A stretch of DNA of 18,182 nt from Erysipelotrichaceae bacterium (GTDB lineage: Bacteria > Bacillota_I > Bacilli_A > RFN20 > CAG-826), in NCBI GenBank assembly GCA_031271635.1, contig JAISVG010000097.1, positions 1-18,182 of the forward strand, in the 5' to 3' direction. Under the pieces are notes generated by a model. The model was not told the DNA's origin. It did not search any database and worked only from the letters and a program-made list of their open reading frames with translations. Of the stretch, positions 1 through 7,702 are shown one piece after another. The translations under genes were made by a program, and so were the position numbers. How positions within the stretch are numbered: position 1 is the first letter of the stretch; every line of letters begins with the position of its first letter.

Positions 1-523
1 AACTGCTTTCTTGAAAGAAATAGCAACAGAGTAATGTCACCAAAAAAGAAACGACCTGAACTAAGATCGTGAAGGAAGTCGCTTTTTTAAATAATCGGTG
101 CCGTCGCGACGTTTTTTGCCTCGAGATTGCAGTAATTTTTAAGATGCGTCCACTAAAAAGTGAAGCAAGAGTCGCGGAATCTAAAAGTGTTTTCCCGAAA
201 AGAGGATCAAAAAAACAGTATTGATTCTTCTTTACTTGATGTAAATAAACACTATGAACACTTTGTGGGAGATTAAGATTAATAAGACAAGGTACTTGCT
301 TAATGAGCTGCTCGAAAGTTGTTTCATAGGCTTTAAGCGTAAAGCCGTGCTTGGCTCCCAAACAAATCGCGTCATAAAACGAGAATTTCTCATCTTGAAA
401 ATGTGGATTCCCAAGATATAAATAGTTTTGATCTTTTGCGGCAGTCGCTAAATAAGTCTTTAAAGCCGCGATTAAACAATCTTTTTGATAAATCTGAGGT
501 GCGAAATAAGGATGACATTTCAT
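1..523 (-). CDS. C39 peptidase-containing ABC exporter, N-terminal part (runs off left edge)
   Basis: The frame is open from the ATG at 523 to the window edge (174 codons), so the 3' part is missing. The N-terminus matches a C39 bacteriocin-processing peptidase. A Gln-x4-Asp-Cys motif gives Q10 and catalytic C16, followed by AAL. A Gly-Phe segment sits near residue 60, then a Leu-Pro before H90, and a Phe-Asp-Pro gives D106. Cys16/His90/Asp106 are spaced as in LagD/ComA/SunT-type exporters. A hydrophobic segment at about 150-170 would be the first membrane helix. The family cleaves double-glycine leaders at the cytoplasmic face and exports the peptide with ATP; the ATPase domain would lie beyond the edge. 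The start is 33 bp after the stop of the upstream beta-helix lipoprotein, so co-transcription is likely. The ribosome site is weak (AGAAAA). No double-glycine substrate is visible. A stand-alone C39 protease is less likely because of the following helix. Confidence 0.85.
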   Translation of the reverse strand, partial: MKCHPYFAPQIYQKDCLIAALKTYLATAAKDQNYLYLGNPHFQDEKFSFYDAICLGAKHGFTLKAYETTFEQLIKQVPCLINLNLPQSVHSVYLHQVKKNQYCFFDPLFGKTLLDSATLASLFSGRILKITAISRQKTSRRHRLFKKATSFTILVQVVSFLVTLLCCYFFQESS

Positions 524-556
524 GTTTTCTAATAGACATAAAACGACGAAAAGAGA

Positions 557-2875
557 CTATATTTCGTAGATAATTTGATTACGACCCGCAAAAGAAGTGG
601 CTGATCCTGATAACTGTAAATCCTGCTTCATCGCCGCACTTTCAAAACTCTCCACTTCAGTTCTTGTTCCAACAATAAACGGAACTTGTCGATTAAAAAT
701 AGGGCCATAAGTAATCAGCTGGTAAGTAAGGTCAGGAGCATCACTTGGAATGATAAGAATCGCGTCAGTAATGATGAGACCATCTAATGCTGGAAAAACC
801 ATGGTTTCAGCGCCAATAAGACTAAAAGTCGTGATGGGTTTATAATTTAACTCATCACCAACTAGAATGGTTCCAGTTACTTCAATATTCTTTGTTCCAT
901 ATGTACCTTTATCTCGGAATAAGACTCCAAAACTATTAGGGGCATGAAGCGTGGCGTTAATTACCACTTTAGCCTCGTTTCCATACTCAAACTTCACCGC
1001 TGAAGCAATATAATTAGAAATAATTTTTGCTTCAACATAAAGATAATTATTCTTCCCTTGCGCTGAATTATTAATCCCATTAGTCCAATTGCTTTGTCCA
1101 ATAATTTCTCCATAAACATAAAGCGAACAATTATTTGAATTCCCAAAAATATAGACTCCATGCCCCTCATCTTTACGTGAAATAAGCAAGGCATCAACAA
1201 TCACATTACAGTGGTTACTCACCACCAACTGACAGCCAAAAGCATCACCATTTGTAATGACACTACCCCCAAAACTTATTTCACCTCGTGTCACATTTTT
1301 GCATTCGATCCCAGAGGCGTTAATCGCGCTTGTAGCATTCGAAGTGATGTCCATGGTAACATTTAGTATTAAATCATCAACGCTTCGAAGATAGACACCT
1401 GTCGCCGCTTCACTTTCAGCATGCACTGTTCCAGAAAGCTTAATTACCGCTTTACTTAAATGCTTTTGATCCTTACTATCAACAAAAATCCCATAAGCAG
1501 CGCCACCGTCAGTGGAGGTGTTTTGGACCGTAACCACAACTTCAAAATCGAGGTTTATTACATCAGGAGTGGCATTATTATAATAATAAATTCCACTTAC
1601 AAAAACACTAAAGGAGGTTTTGACGACAATTCGAAGATTATTAATCGTTACATTTTTGCTATTATAAAGATAGAAAGCAATTACCGCAGGAATAGCAGTA
1701 CTATTTAACATTTGAACATAAGAAATCCAATCGCTAATATATAAAGTTGCCTCAAGTGAGGTGACTTCAATGTTAAAAGAGGTTAAGCTATCAAATTTAA
1801 TCGTTTCACTAAGATAGTATTCGCCTGGTAAAAAAAGGATTATCTCATCTTTAACAATCGTTTCAAGATAGTCATTTAGCGTCCTAGTCCAAGAATCAAG
1901 ATTAGTGTTATCAATTAATAAGTCAACTTGACTGGCCTCATAACCCATACTTTTAAGACCAATACGATACGTTGCCGGAATTGCTACGACCATTAAAACA
2001 AAGTCTTTGCTAAGTACACGATTATCAAGCGAGACTGTCGCTTTTAAGGTCACTGCACGAGCAACTCCATATCGCGTTATCACACCTTTTGAAGTAATCA
2101 CATTTTCATTAGAACTTGACCATGAAACTAAGAAAGATGAATTCTTAAATTTTACCTGCATTGGTAAGTCAATATCGCTGGTCACCTTAGTAGCATCATC
2201 ACCGGCTTGATAGCCAATTTCCAAAGTTTCAAGCGCCAGCGCTAGAACATCGTACTTAAGAACTATTAGTTGATAATCTTGTGACTTTTGAAAACCATTA
2301 TAAGTTATTTTGGCGCTGAGAGTTACCTCAATATCAGCGTCAGTTCTAGTGACAAAACCTTCATGAGAGAGTACGCTTTCATTAGAAGAACTCCATGTCA
2401 CAATTAGTACTTCCTGCTTTATTGTAATCATTTCTGGAAGAGAAAGATGATTCCTTACATGACTTGCATCATCGCCAATATGATAACCAATAGCAATGCT
2501 GTCAAAAGCTAAGTCAAAAATCTCATCAGCAATAACGTGGAAATTAAAGACTTTGCTAGCAATATCACTACCATAAAGTGCCTTTGCGGTAAGCGTGACA
2601 TCAGTATCAACACTAGGTCGATTAACAACACCTTCGCGCGAAATAATCTGTTCATTTGAAGAAAGCCAGGAAATATCAACTATTTTACCTCCAACTTGTA
2701 CAATCTGAGGTAAAGTAATATTATCAGTAATAAAATCAGGACTATTATCGCCCTCGAAACTAATTTCTAAAGTTTCAAGCGCTAGGGTCTCGGGGTGCTG
2801 AAGCACCATCTCGCGACATCCCCCTAAAAGAATTGGGACCACAATTAGTGCCATCAATAAGTGTTTTCTTCTCAT
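557..2875 (-). CDS. Surface lipoprotein: three atrophied Ig domains plus right-handed beta-helix
   Basis: This is a 772-residue lipoprotein. The start at 2875 is chosen because GGAGAAG at 2878-2884 lies just before it and the next residues form a lipoprotein signal (basic MRRK, hydrophobic core, LLGGC, lipidated C20). A longer frame to 2920 would spoil this signal. Residues about 30-116, 120-207 and 211-298 are three tandem copies of one domain with the pattern W-(L/S)-S-S-N-E, an (E/K)-G-(V/F) turn, (N/T)-R and V-T-L, as in atrophied bacterial Ig (aBig_2-like) domains. From about 345 to 690 the sequence is beta-rich with repeated Asn and Gly turns, typical of a parallel beta-helix as in pectate-lyase-like or adhesin proteins. 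No catalytic residues are evident, so a carbohydrate or host-surface binding role is inference. It lies 178 bp after the metallo-beta-lactamase gene and 33 bp before the C39 exporter. A possible TTGAAG/TGATAT promoter (2892-2920) is weak and very close to the start. Confidence 0.85.
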   Translation of the reverse strand: MRRKHLLMALIVVPILLGGCREMVLQHPETLALETLEISFEGDNSPDFITDNITLPQIVQVGGKIVDISWLSSNEQIISREGVVNRPSVDTDVTLTAKALYGSDIASKVFNFHVIADEIFDLAFDSIAIGYHIGDDASHVRNHLSLPEMITIKQEVLIVTWSSSNESVLSHEGFVTRTDADIEVTLSAKITYNGFQKSQDYQLIVLKYDVLALALETLEIGYQAGDDATKVTSDIDLPMQVKFKNSSFLVSWSSSNENVITSKGVITRYGVARAVTLKATVSLDNRVLSKDFVLMVVAIPATYRIGLKSMGYEASQVDLLIDNTNLDSWTRTLNDYLETIVKDEIILFLPGEYYLSETIKFDSLTSFNIEVTSLEATLYISDWISYVQMLNSTAIPAVIAFYLYNSKNVTINNLRIVVKTSFSVFVSGIYYYNNATPDVINLDFEVVVTVQNTSTDGGAAYGIFVDSKDQKHLSKAVIKLSGTVHAESEAATGVYLRSVDDLILNVTMDITSNATSAINASGIECKNVTRGEISFGGSVITNGDAFGCQLVVSNHCNVIVDALLISRKDEGHGVYIFGNSNNCSLYVYGEIIGQSNWTNGINNSAQGKNNYLYVEAKIISNYIASAVKFEYGNEAKVVINATLHAPNSFGVLFRDKGTYGTKNIEVTGTILVGDELNYKPITTFSLIGAETMVFPALDGLIITDAILIIPSDAPDLTYQLITYGPIFNRQVPFIVGTRTEVESFESAAMKQDLQLSGSATSFAGRNQIIYEI

Positions 2876-3053
2876 ATCTTCTCCATATAATATATCAAAT
2901 AAATCTGTAAAATTCTTCAAAACTTATGTAAGAACAGTTTTCTTTATCTTGCGATGACGCGAAGCCTCACAAAAAAATCATCAAGGTAAGAATGGCATCT
3001 ATCCTCTTAAAGCCAATCAATATTTCATTAATTGAACTACTTAATCTACCGTT

Positions 3054-3698
3054 TTATCGAACTTTGAAATAGCGATTAAACTGCTTTTCATCTCCAATCG
3101 TTGACTTCGCACCATGACCAGGATAGATGATTACTTCATCAGGTAGTCGTTTAAGAATCTCGAGCGATGTACTGGCTTTACGAGGCTCAGAAGCTGCTAA
3201 ATCAAAGCGTCCAATTGAGTTTTTAAATAAGGTGTCACCAGTATAAAGCACCTTTGCATCTTCTAAATAATAGCAAACACTACCTTTAGTATGAAATGGG
3301 GTATGAAGTACTTTAATTTTGATCCCTAAAAGCTCAAGTTCATCTTGATCTTGAACCGTCATCATATGAGGATAATCAATCTCTACTACACGACCTGCAC
3401 GCTTTAAATCTTCATCAAGAATAGAAGCATTATATGTCGGATCACTAAGACCAATTTCATCTAAGTGATGAAGATAAAGTGGGACGTCATCTTTTTTAAA
3501 GAAACCAATGCCATTAAAATGATCATAATGTGTATGGGTCAAAAGTATCGCGGCGACTTTTAAATCCGCTTTCTTAAGACGCCAGTAAAGCGCATCGCTA
3601 TCATGACCAGGGTCAATAATAATAACAGCATTATCCTTAAAAATCAAGTAAGTGTTACTTGAAAAATCTTTACTATAAGTTATCGTCTCAAACTGCAT
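3054..3698 (-). CDS. Metallo-beta-lactamase-fold hydrolase, glyoxalase II (YcbL-like) family
   Basis: This 214-residue protein is full length for the small cytoplasmic glyoxalase II-like family. Metal-binding residues are all present: the THTHYDH motif (H55, H57, D59, H60), H136 in an HTPFHTKGS segment (usually HTPGHTPGS; Phe replaces Gly), D155 in TGDTLF, and H195 in YPGHG. N-terminal strands end in an IIDPG turn as expected. The family hydrolyses thioesters such as S-lactoylglutathione or acts on related substrates; the exact substrate cannot be read from sequence, and low-GC bacteria often lack glutathione. There is no signal peptide, so it is cytoplasmic. Its ATG overlaps the last base of the L33 stop (TAATG), indicating translational coupling and a shared transcript. 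The ribosome site (AAAGAAAAGAAA) is only purine-rich, consistent with coupling. Confidence 0.9.
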   Translation of the reverse strand: MQFETITYSKDFSSNTYLIFKDNAVIIIDPGHDSDALYWRLKKADLKVAAILLTHTHYDHFNGIGFFKKDDVPLYLHHLDEIGLSDPTYNASILDEDLKRAGRVVEIDYPHMMTVQDQDELELLGIKIKVLHTPFHTKGSVCYYLEDAKVLYTGDTLFKNSIGRFDLAASEPRKASTSLEILKRLPDEVIIYPGHGAKSTIGDEKQFNRYFKVR

Positions 3699-3850
3699 TA
3701 TTTCTTTTCTTTAAAAAGGGTTTTCTTGCGGCATTTAGGGCAATATTTTTCTTTCTCCATGCGCTCCGCGTGTTTCTTTTTATTACGGTCGACGAGATAT
3801 ACTTCTTCACCGCAGACGGTACATTTTAAGATTGAGTGTTCTCTTGGCAT
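3698..3850 (-). CDS. rpmG: 50S ribosomal protein L33
   Basis: This 50-residue basic protein begins MPREHSILKCTVCGEE and carries the two L33 zinc-ribbon pairs, CTVC (C10, C13) and CPKC (C37, C40). The C-terminus is lysine-rich. It is a component of the large ribosomal subunit. A clear ribosome site (TTAGGAG) lies 7 nt before the ATG. A strong extended -10 promoter lies immediately upstream. The stop codon shares one base with the start of the metallo-beta-lactamase-fold gene. The Cys-containing (zinc-binding) form is the usual zinc-replete version. Confidence 0.95.
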   Translation of the reverse strand: MPREHSILKCTVCGEEVYLVDRNKKKHAERMEKEKYCPKCRKKTLFKEKK

Positions 3851-3871
3851 CTTTATCTCCTAACTTTATTT

Positions 3872-3901
3872 ATTGTATCACAATCAGGCGGTTTATGGCA
3901 A
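3872..3901 (-). promoter_or_regulatory. rpmG promoter, extended -10
   Basis: The -35 box TTGCCA is at 3896-3901 and the -10 box TACAAT at 3872-3877, separated by 18 bp. A TGA extension gives TGATACAAT. The predicted transcript starts near 3865, about 15 nt before the L33 start codon and just ahead of its ribosome site. Confidence 0.75.
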
Positions 3902-3928
3902 GAGAGTGAAGATACTTTTTCTTTTCAC
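3893..3928 (-). other. 11-codon open frame with perfect Shine-Dalgarno, over the rpmG -35 box
   Basis: A consensus AGGAGG (3933-3938) is followed four bases later by GTG, opening the frame MKRKSIFTLLP and stop. It resembles the first residues of a signal peptide. An ATG one base out of phase is followed directly by TGA. It may be the head of a decayed gene, a tiny leader frame, or chance. The frame overlaps the rpmG -35 box, so it would need its own upstream promoter, and none is evident. Confidence 0.25.
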
Positions 3929-3954
3929 ATAACCTCCTCTTTTTTTCCAAATAA

Positions 3955-4452
3955 TTATTTATTATTTATATATGATATTTTCCCATATAATCTCATCGAA
4001 ATCTCTTCAATATCATTTGTTTTCAAATATCCCCATAGATATGCTTCTCGAAGATATAGCAACCGATCATCTGCATAGCAAACAATCCCCACTATGTATA
4101 TCAGCCCAAAACTAATGCCAGCCACAATATCAGCCCAATACACACCACATCGAACGCCATCAATACAATTTAATCCTGACTCTGGAACGGTGATTTCTCC
4201 TTTCGGAAAAAGAATCGCCACATAGCATTCGTCAAAAACTCCTAAATCCTTCTTCATCTCAATATCACTAACAGTAAAACTCGAAGTTCCATATATTACT
4301 TCATGATCAAAAACGAAATCACTATACTGAAATCTTACTAAATAAGCTTCTTTCATTTTGCTTTCGATTTCAGGAGGAATTGTCTTTGGAGTACATGACA
4401 CTATTAAAGCAAATAAAAATGACGAAGCTATGAGCGCTCATTGTTGCTTCAA
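3955..4452 (-). pseudogene. Small lipoprotein with signal peptide interrupted by in-frame TGA
   Basis: An open frame from a GTG at 4401 gives 148 residues, but that start falls inside a lipoprotein signal. In the same frame just upstream, codons 4437-4399 read ALIASSFLFALIV, followed by Ser and Cys, giving a good lipobox (IVSC). The frame is cut by TGA at 4438-4440. Three codons earlier is a possible TTG start at 4450-4452 (then Lys-Gln-Gln). The GGAGG at 4468-4472 is 15 nt from that TTG, which is too far for good initiation. The remaining protein has a second hydrophobic segment around residues 90-112 of the GTG-started frame and three nearby Cys; I do not recognise a family. Likely a recent pseudogene with N-terminal damage. 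Initiation at GTG 4401 without a signal, or TGA read as Trp, are alternatives. Confidence 0.5.
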
Positions 4453-4493
4453 AACAGTTGCGACAAACCTCCATCTTTTTTATTCTTATTTAT

Positions 4494-4522
4494 ATGGTAG
4501 CATAATGAATTCAATAATGTAA
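4494..4522 (-). promoter_or_regulatory. Candidate promoter for the damaged lipoprotein gene
   Basis: TTACAT (4517-4522) and TACCAT (4494-4499) are 17 bp apart, with a TGC extension before the -10. The predicted start near 4487 precedes the GGAGG at 4468-4472, so promoter and ribosome site are well placed even though the reading frame is damaged. Confidence 0.4.
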
Positions 4523-4713
4523 GCATCTTAGTCTGACTAGTTATTAAATAAAAATGTTTGTGACACGTTTCTAGAAAAATATGCATGTTTTGCCGTTTAT
4601 TTTACTATTTTAAGTGCGAAAAGCAAGATGACAACAAAAATGATTTGCTAGAAAAGTAAGATGATTCTTTATTCTAGATAAAAGTAATGAACAAATAATT
4701 TCTGCGTAAGTTT
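4523..4713. other. AT-rich spacer, no gene seen
   Basis: This stretch lies between the promoter of the damaged lipoprotein gene and the terminator of the first array gene. I see no credible open frame with a ribosome site, and no RNA gene or repeat. Confidence 0.5.
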
Positions 4714-4755
4714 AAAAAGAAAAGGACTGCTAAGAAGTTAGTTTCTTAACAGCCC
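4714..4755 (-). terminator. Intrinsic terminator of array gene 1
   Basis: On the minus strand a 13-bp stem (4743-4755 with 4724-4736, two G-U pairs) encloses a 6-base loop and is followed by TTTTCTTTTT. It lies about 30 bp after the stop at 4787. An A-run precedes it, so it could also work in the opposite direction. Confidence 0.85.
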
Positions 4756-4786
4756 GTTTTTTCTTAGTAAAAGAAATGATTCGATG

Positions 4787-7300
4787 CTAGTTCCAAAGGA
4801 CGTGAGAATACTCACGTTGATATTGGCCATTGGGGTCCCTGACATAAACCATGACATCAAAAACCTTTCCTTGGAAATCATCAGGATTTATGGGAACCCT
4901 AATTCCAATGATATTATGACCGTTTTCAGGATTCTGAGCAAGATAAAGCGCATCAGATACCGTACTAACATCAAGACTATCAATTAAAACATCATCATAG
5001 TAGGTATTAAAGAAGAGTCCAACCGTGCTACTGGCATTGATCTCTAATGCATAGCGAAGGGCTGGATCATCAACTGAAGTCATGCTATACATGATACTTC
5101 CAATATTCATGAGAGGGTTTAACTCAAAATAGAAATCAAGTCTAAAATCAGTACCAGTATCAAGAATATCTGTTGGATAATGAGTAAAATCACTAACGAT
5201 GACTACTTCATTAGTGCCATCCCATGTCCAATGGATATCAGTATTAATCACTTGTGTCGTGAAAGTATCATTTTGAGCCGTGATGGTTAAATCATACCAA
5301 ACACCCGTTGTGGTACTATCAGGAGGAAAACTTAAGGTTAAAATATCATCTACTAATGAAATGCCGTTCTGACCTTGAGACATTAACTGATCTTCATTGC
5401 CTGATCCAAACAAACGACTATAAAGTCTGAAGGTGGGGGTGCCATCATAAAGACGCGTAATAATTATCACGAAGGCCTCAGAAGTACCACGTGATCTAGC
5501 GACAATTTCAATTTTGCTCCAAGTGGGATCATTCATCTCCATAAAATAAACTACTTCCTCAGCCTCGGTTGGAAGATTAATATTGCCCGATGAATAACTT
5601 GTAATAATTGGTTCATATGGGAGGAGTTTTAATTCACTATAGAAATTTCGCGTCTTACCTGATGCATTTGTCACAATAATACTGAGACGCCAGTGTCCAC
5701 CAAGCGGGTATTGATCACTGTCACCATTCTGAGATAGCGTTGCTAAACCAGTGGTGAAATGGGCAAAAGGAGTATAATCGATTGAGGAAGTTCCACTAAG
5801 ACGTTCCATCCATGTTCCACTACTATAGACTTCATGGGTAATCGAAGAAGCACTAATATTCTGCGGCATCATCGTATAAACAATGCTGGTCCAAGTAGGA
5901 TCACTAATTTCAAAAAAGAAAGTAAAACTATCATCCTCATTAAGTCTTACGTCACCATGGAGATAATTAATCAACATTTTTTCACCATTATGAGTTAAAT
6001 ATAGGTCATCTTCGATGCTCTGAGTCAGTGTCGCACTAGTGGCCTCAATCATCATCTTAAAGTGAAATTCATCATGACCAGGAAAAAAATTTACCTCTTC
6101 AAGCGTAATAATAAGATGACCATCAACAATTGATAAATCATGAGGAATGGCGTCATTTGGCAAAAGATAATACGATCCTTGCTCCCGATCATATAAATCA
6201 ACGGACAAAGGATTATTTGACATTATAAATCGAAAGTCATCTATTTCTTCATTATACGATTGTTCTTCCATTGTAATAATGATTTCGGTCCAAGTAGCAT
6301 CTAAGATTTCAAAAGACAATGTCAGTGGTCCAACAAAATTTTGCCGATCCTCAACAACATCTAGAATAACCTGTCCGTTTGTATAATCACCAATAATTCT
6401 TGGCCTCTCAATACTATTAGTGTCGATAATCATTGCCGGTCGAATACAGGTCGTAGAGTCATAATATGGGATGTTTAAAATGAGTCCGTCTTCACTCCTA
6501 ATAGCCACCACATCCTGACTTGAAGCAGCACTTCTAGTCCAATAACTTCCGGCATTTGACATATAAAAGGAGGCTCCAGTTGCACGAGCATAGTCGGTCG
6601 TAATCGCGCCACGCGCTGGATTATAACCGGTAGTGTTTTGAAAACCATAAGCAGGATTCATATATTCAATAGCCGATGGCAAGAACACTTTGTCAACGGT
6701 GTTACTAACTGGAATACCACTAACACTATCATCGCCTTCATGATTGGCGAGTTGCACTAAATCTTGTTCCGCTTCGGTAAAATGGCGAATCAACCAATCT
6801 TCATTTAGATAACCACGAAGCGAGGAACTATCCCAACTAGTACCATAATCACTGAACATTTGTGATTCTAAGAGTTTATCCGTCATGATAAAACCTGTCG
6901 CCTCATCAACAATGCGCCACTTAATTGGCTCAACTTTAAAATAGTACGTATTATTTTCAACAATTAATTCACTATTATCAAAGTAGGCTCCTGGAGAATA
7001 AACATCGGGGTGGGCAACCACTCGCGCGTATTCTGCACCTTCAAATTCAATATAGCCACGAGTATTAACCGTCTCAATCTCATCAAGCTGGGGGATGAGC
7101 CAGGTACAATCTTCATCCACCAAAGTCTGAGGAAATGTTCCTAGTGATAAAAGACCATCACCATCAACTGTCACACCTGAAACTGGTGTAACCTCAGTTT
7201 TATTTTTAAAATCACGCCCAAGAAAAACAGCACTAACTACCGAAACACAACTAACAAATGTCAGTCCTATGGTGAGGACCATCGTCGCATTCTTTTTCAT
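4787..7300 (-). CDS. Surface protein, DUF6273-like domain plus four beta-sandwich repeats (array gene 1)
   Basis: 837 residues. The start at 7300 is chosen because GGGAG (7306-7310) lies five bases before it and MKKNATM begins a signal or anchor helix (about 7-27); the frame extends to 7366 but that would lie inside the 5' hairpin. Residues about 50-295 resemble DUF6273: a LGTFPQT motif (53-59), YYFKVEPIKWR (119-129), a SLRGYLNEDW segment (160-169), TDYARA (235-240), YWTRSAAS (253-260) and CIRPAMIID (285-293). The rest is about four repeats (301-443, 444-562, 563-697, 698-837), each with a signature like F-E-(I/M/L)-x-D-x-T-W-(T/S), weaker in the last. It ends in a Val-Leu-Trp-Asn. Probably anchored outside the membrane; function unknown. 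DUF6273 has been compared to the FGE/C-type lectin fold, so ligand binding is inference. It has its own promoter and terminator. Confidence 0.85.
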   Translation of the reverse strand: MKKNATMVLTIGLTFVSCVSVVSAVFLGRDFKNKTEVTPVSGVTVDGDGLLSLGTFPQTLVDEDCTWLIPQLDEIETVNTRGYIEFEGAEYARVVAHPDVYSPGAYFDNSELIVENNTYYFKVEPIKWRIVDEATGFIMTDKLLESQMFSDYGTSWDSSSLRGYLNEDWLIRHFTEAEQDLVQLANHEGDDSVSGIPVSNTVDKVFLPSAIEYMNPAYGFQNTTGYNPARGAITTDYARATGASFYMSNAGSYWTRSAASSQDVVAIRSEDGLILNIPYYDSTTCIRPAMIIDTNSIERPRIIGDYTNGQVILDVVEDRQNFVGPLTLSFEILDATWTEIIITMEEQSYNEEIDDFRFIMSNNPLSVDLYDREQGSYYLLPNDAIPHDLSIVDGHLIITLEEVNFFPGHDEFHFKMMIEATSATLTQSIEDDLYLTHNGEKMLINYLHGDVRLNEDDSFTFFFEISDPTWTSIVYTMMPQNISASSITHEVYSSGTWMERLSGTSSIDYTPFAHFTTGLATLSQNGDSDQYPLGGHWRLSIIVTNASGKTRNFYSELKLLPYEPIITSYSSGNINLPTEAEEVVYFMEMNDPTWSKIEIVARSRGTSEAFVIIITRLYDGTPTFRLYSRLFGSGNEDQLMSQGQNGISLVDDILTLSFPPDSTTTGVWYDLTITAQNDTFTTQVINTDIHWTWDGTNEVVIVSDFTHYPTDILDTGTDFRLDFYFELNPLMNIGSIMYSMTSVDDPALRYALEINASSTVGLFFNTYYDDVLIDSLDVSTVSDALYLAQNPENGHNIIGIRVPINPDDFQGKVFDVMVYVRDPNGQYQREYSHVLWN

Positions 7301-7320
7301 CAATTCTCCCTTCAAATGCA

Positions 7321-7341
7321 CTTGCCATAAAAAAGCGCAAG
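7321..7341 (-). promoter_or_regulatory. 5'-terminal mRNA hairpin, array gene 1
   Basis: CTTGC (7337-7341) pairs with GCAAG (7321-7325) around an 11-base loop. The -10 box puts the transcription start at about 7343, so the hairpin would form the very 5' end of the mRNA. The same element precedes array genes 2 and 3 at the same place. Confidence 0.6.
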
Positions 7342-7349
7342 ATGCTAAC

Positions 7350-7377
7350 ATCGTATCATGTTTCAAATATTTGTCAA
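7350..7377 (-). promoter_or_regulatory. Promoter of array gene 1
   Basis: TTGACA (7372-7377), 16-bp spacer, TACGAT (7350-7355) with a preceding TGA extension. An A-rich tract just upstream of the -35 may act as an UP element. The -35 and its flank CCATTGACAAA are conserved in the other array promoters, while the -10 and spacer differ. Confidence 0.8.
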
Positions 7378-7424
7378 TGGCTTTTTTATTTTTTTTCTAG
7401 TATAAAAAGATAAATATCTATCCA

Positions 7425-7482
7425 TTCATTGGCGCTTTTTTAATTAACAATCAAATATCAAGAAAATTGCATGAAAAAGATG
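7425..7482. repeat. Conserved upstream box, copy 1, in the gene 1/gene 2 spacer
   Basis: An AT-rich block (plus strand: ATTGGCGCTTTTTTAAT, then CAAGAAAATTGCATGAAAAA) has counterparts at 10359-10420 and 13333-13392, each beginning 46-48 bp upstream of the -35. It may be a regulator site or simply part of the duplicated unit. The rest of the spacer, 7483-7643, holds no gene that I can see. Confidence 0.5.
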
Positions 7483-7643
7483 TGTTACCAAAATAGTCGT
7501 TTTTTTCACCCTAAAATGGCCTAAAAAACAATATCATTCTGTTTAAAACAAAAAAAGCAAAATAATGTTTACTTTTAAAAACGAAGTAACAAAATAGTTC
7601 GATTTATTCGACATAATATCGTCTTATCTTTTTATACTTAATG

Positions 7644-7681
7644 ATAAAAAACTGCCAAGAAATTAAGTCCTGACAGTTTTT
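7644..7681 (-). terminator. Intrinsic terminator of array gene 2
   Basis: On the minus strand AAAAACTGTCAGGA (7668-7681) pairs, with wobbles, with TCTTGGCAGTTTTT (7647-7660), ending in a T-run. It lies 22 bp after the stop at 7703. It is nearly identical to the terminator of array gene 3. Confidence 0.85.
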
Positions 7682-7702
7682 ATGAAAAGATTCTTTTTTG
7701 AC

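Noticed and set aside
232..414. 60-codon minus-strand frame near the left edge
   Set aside because: It lies in another frame inside the C39 exporter gene, whose triad residues settle the correct frame.
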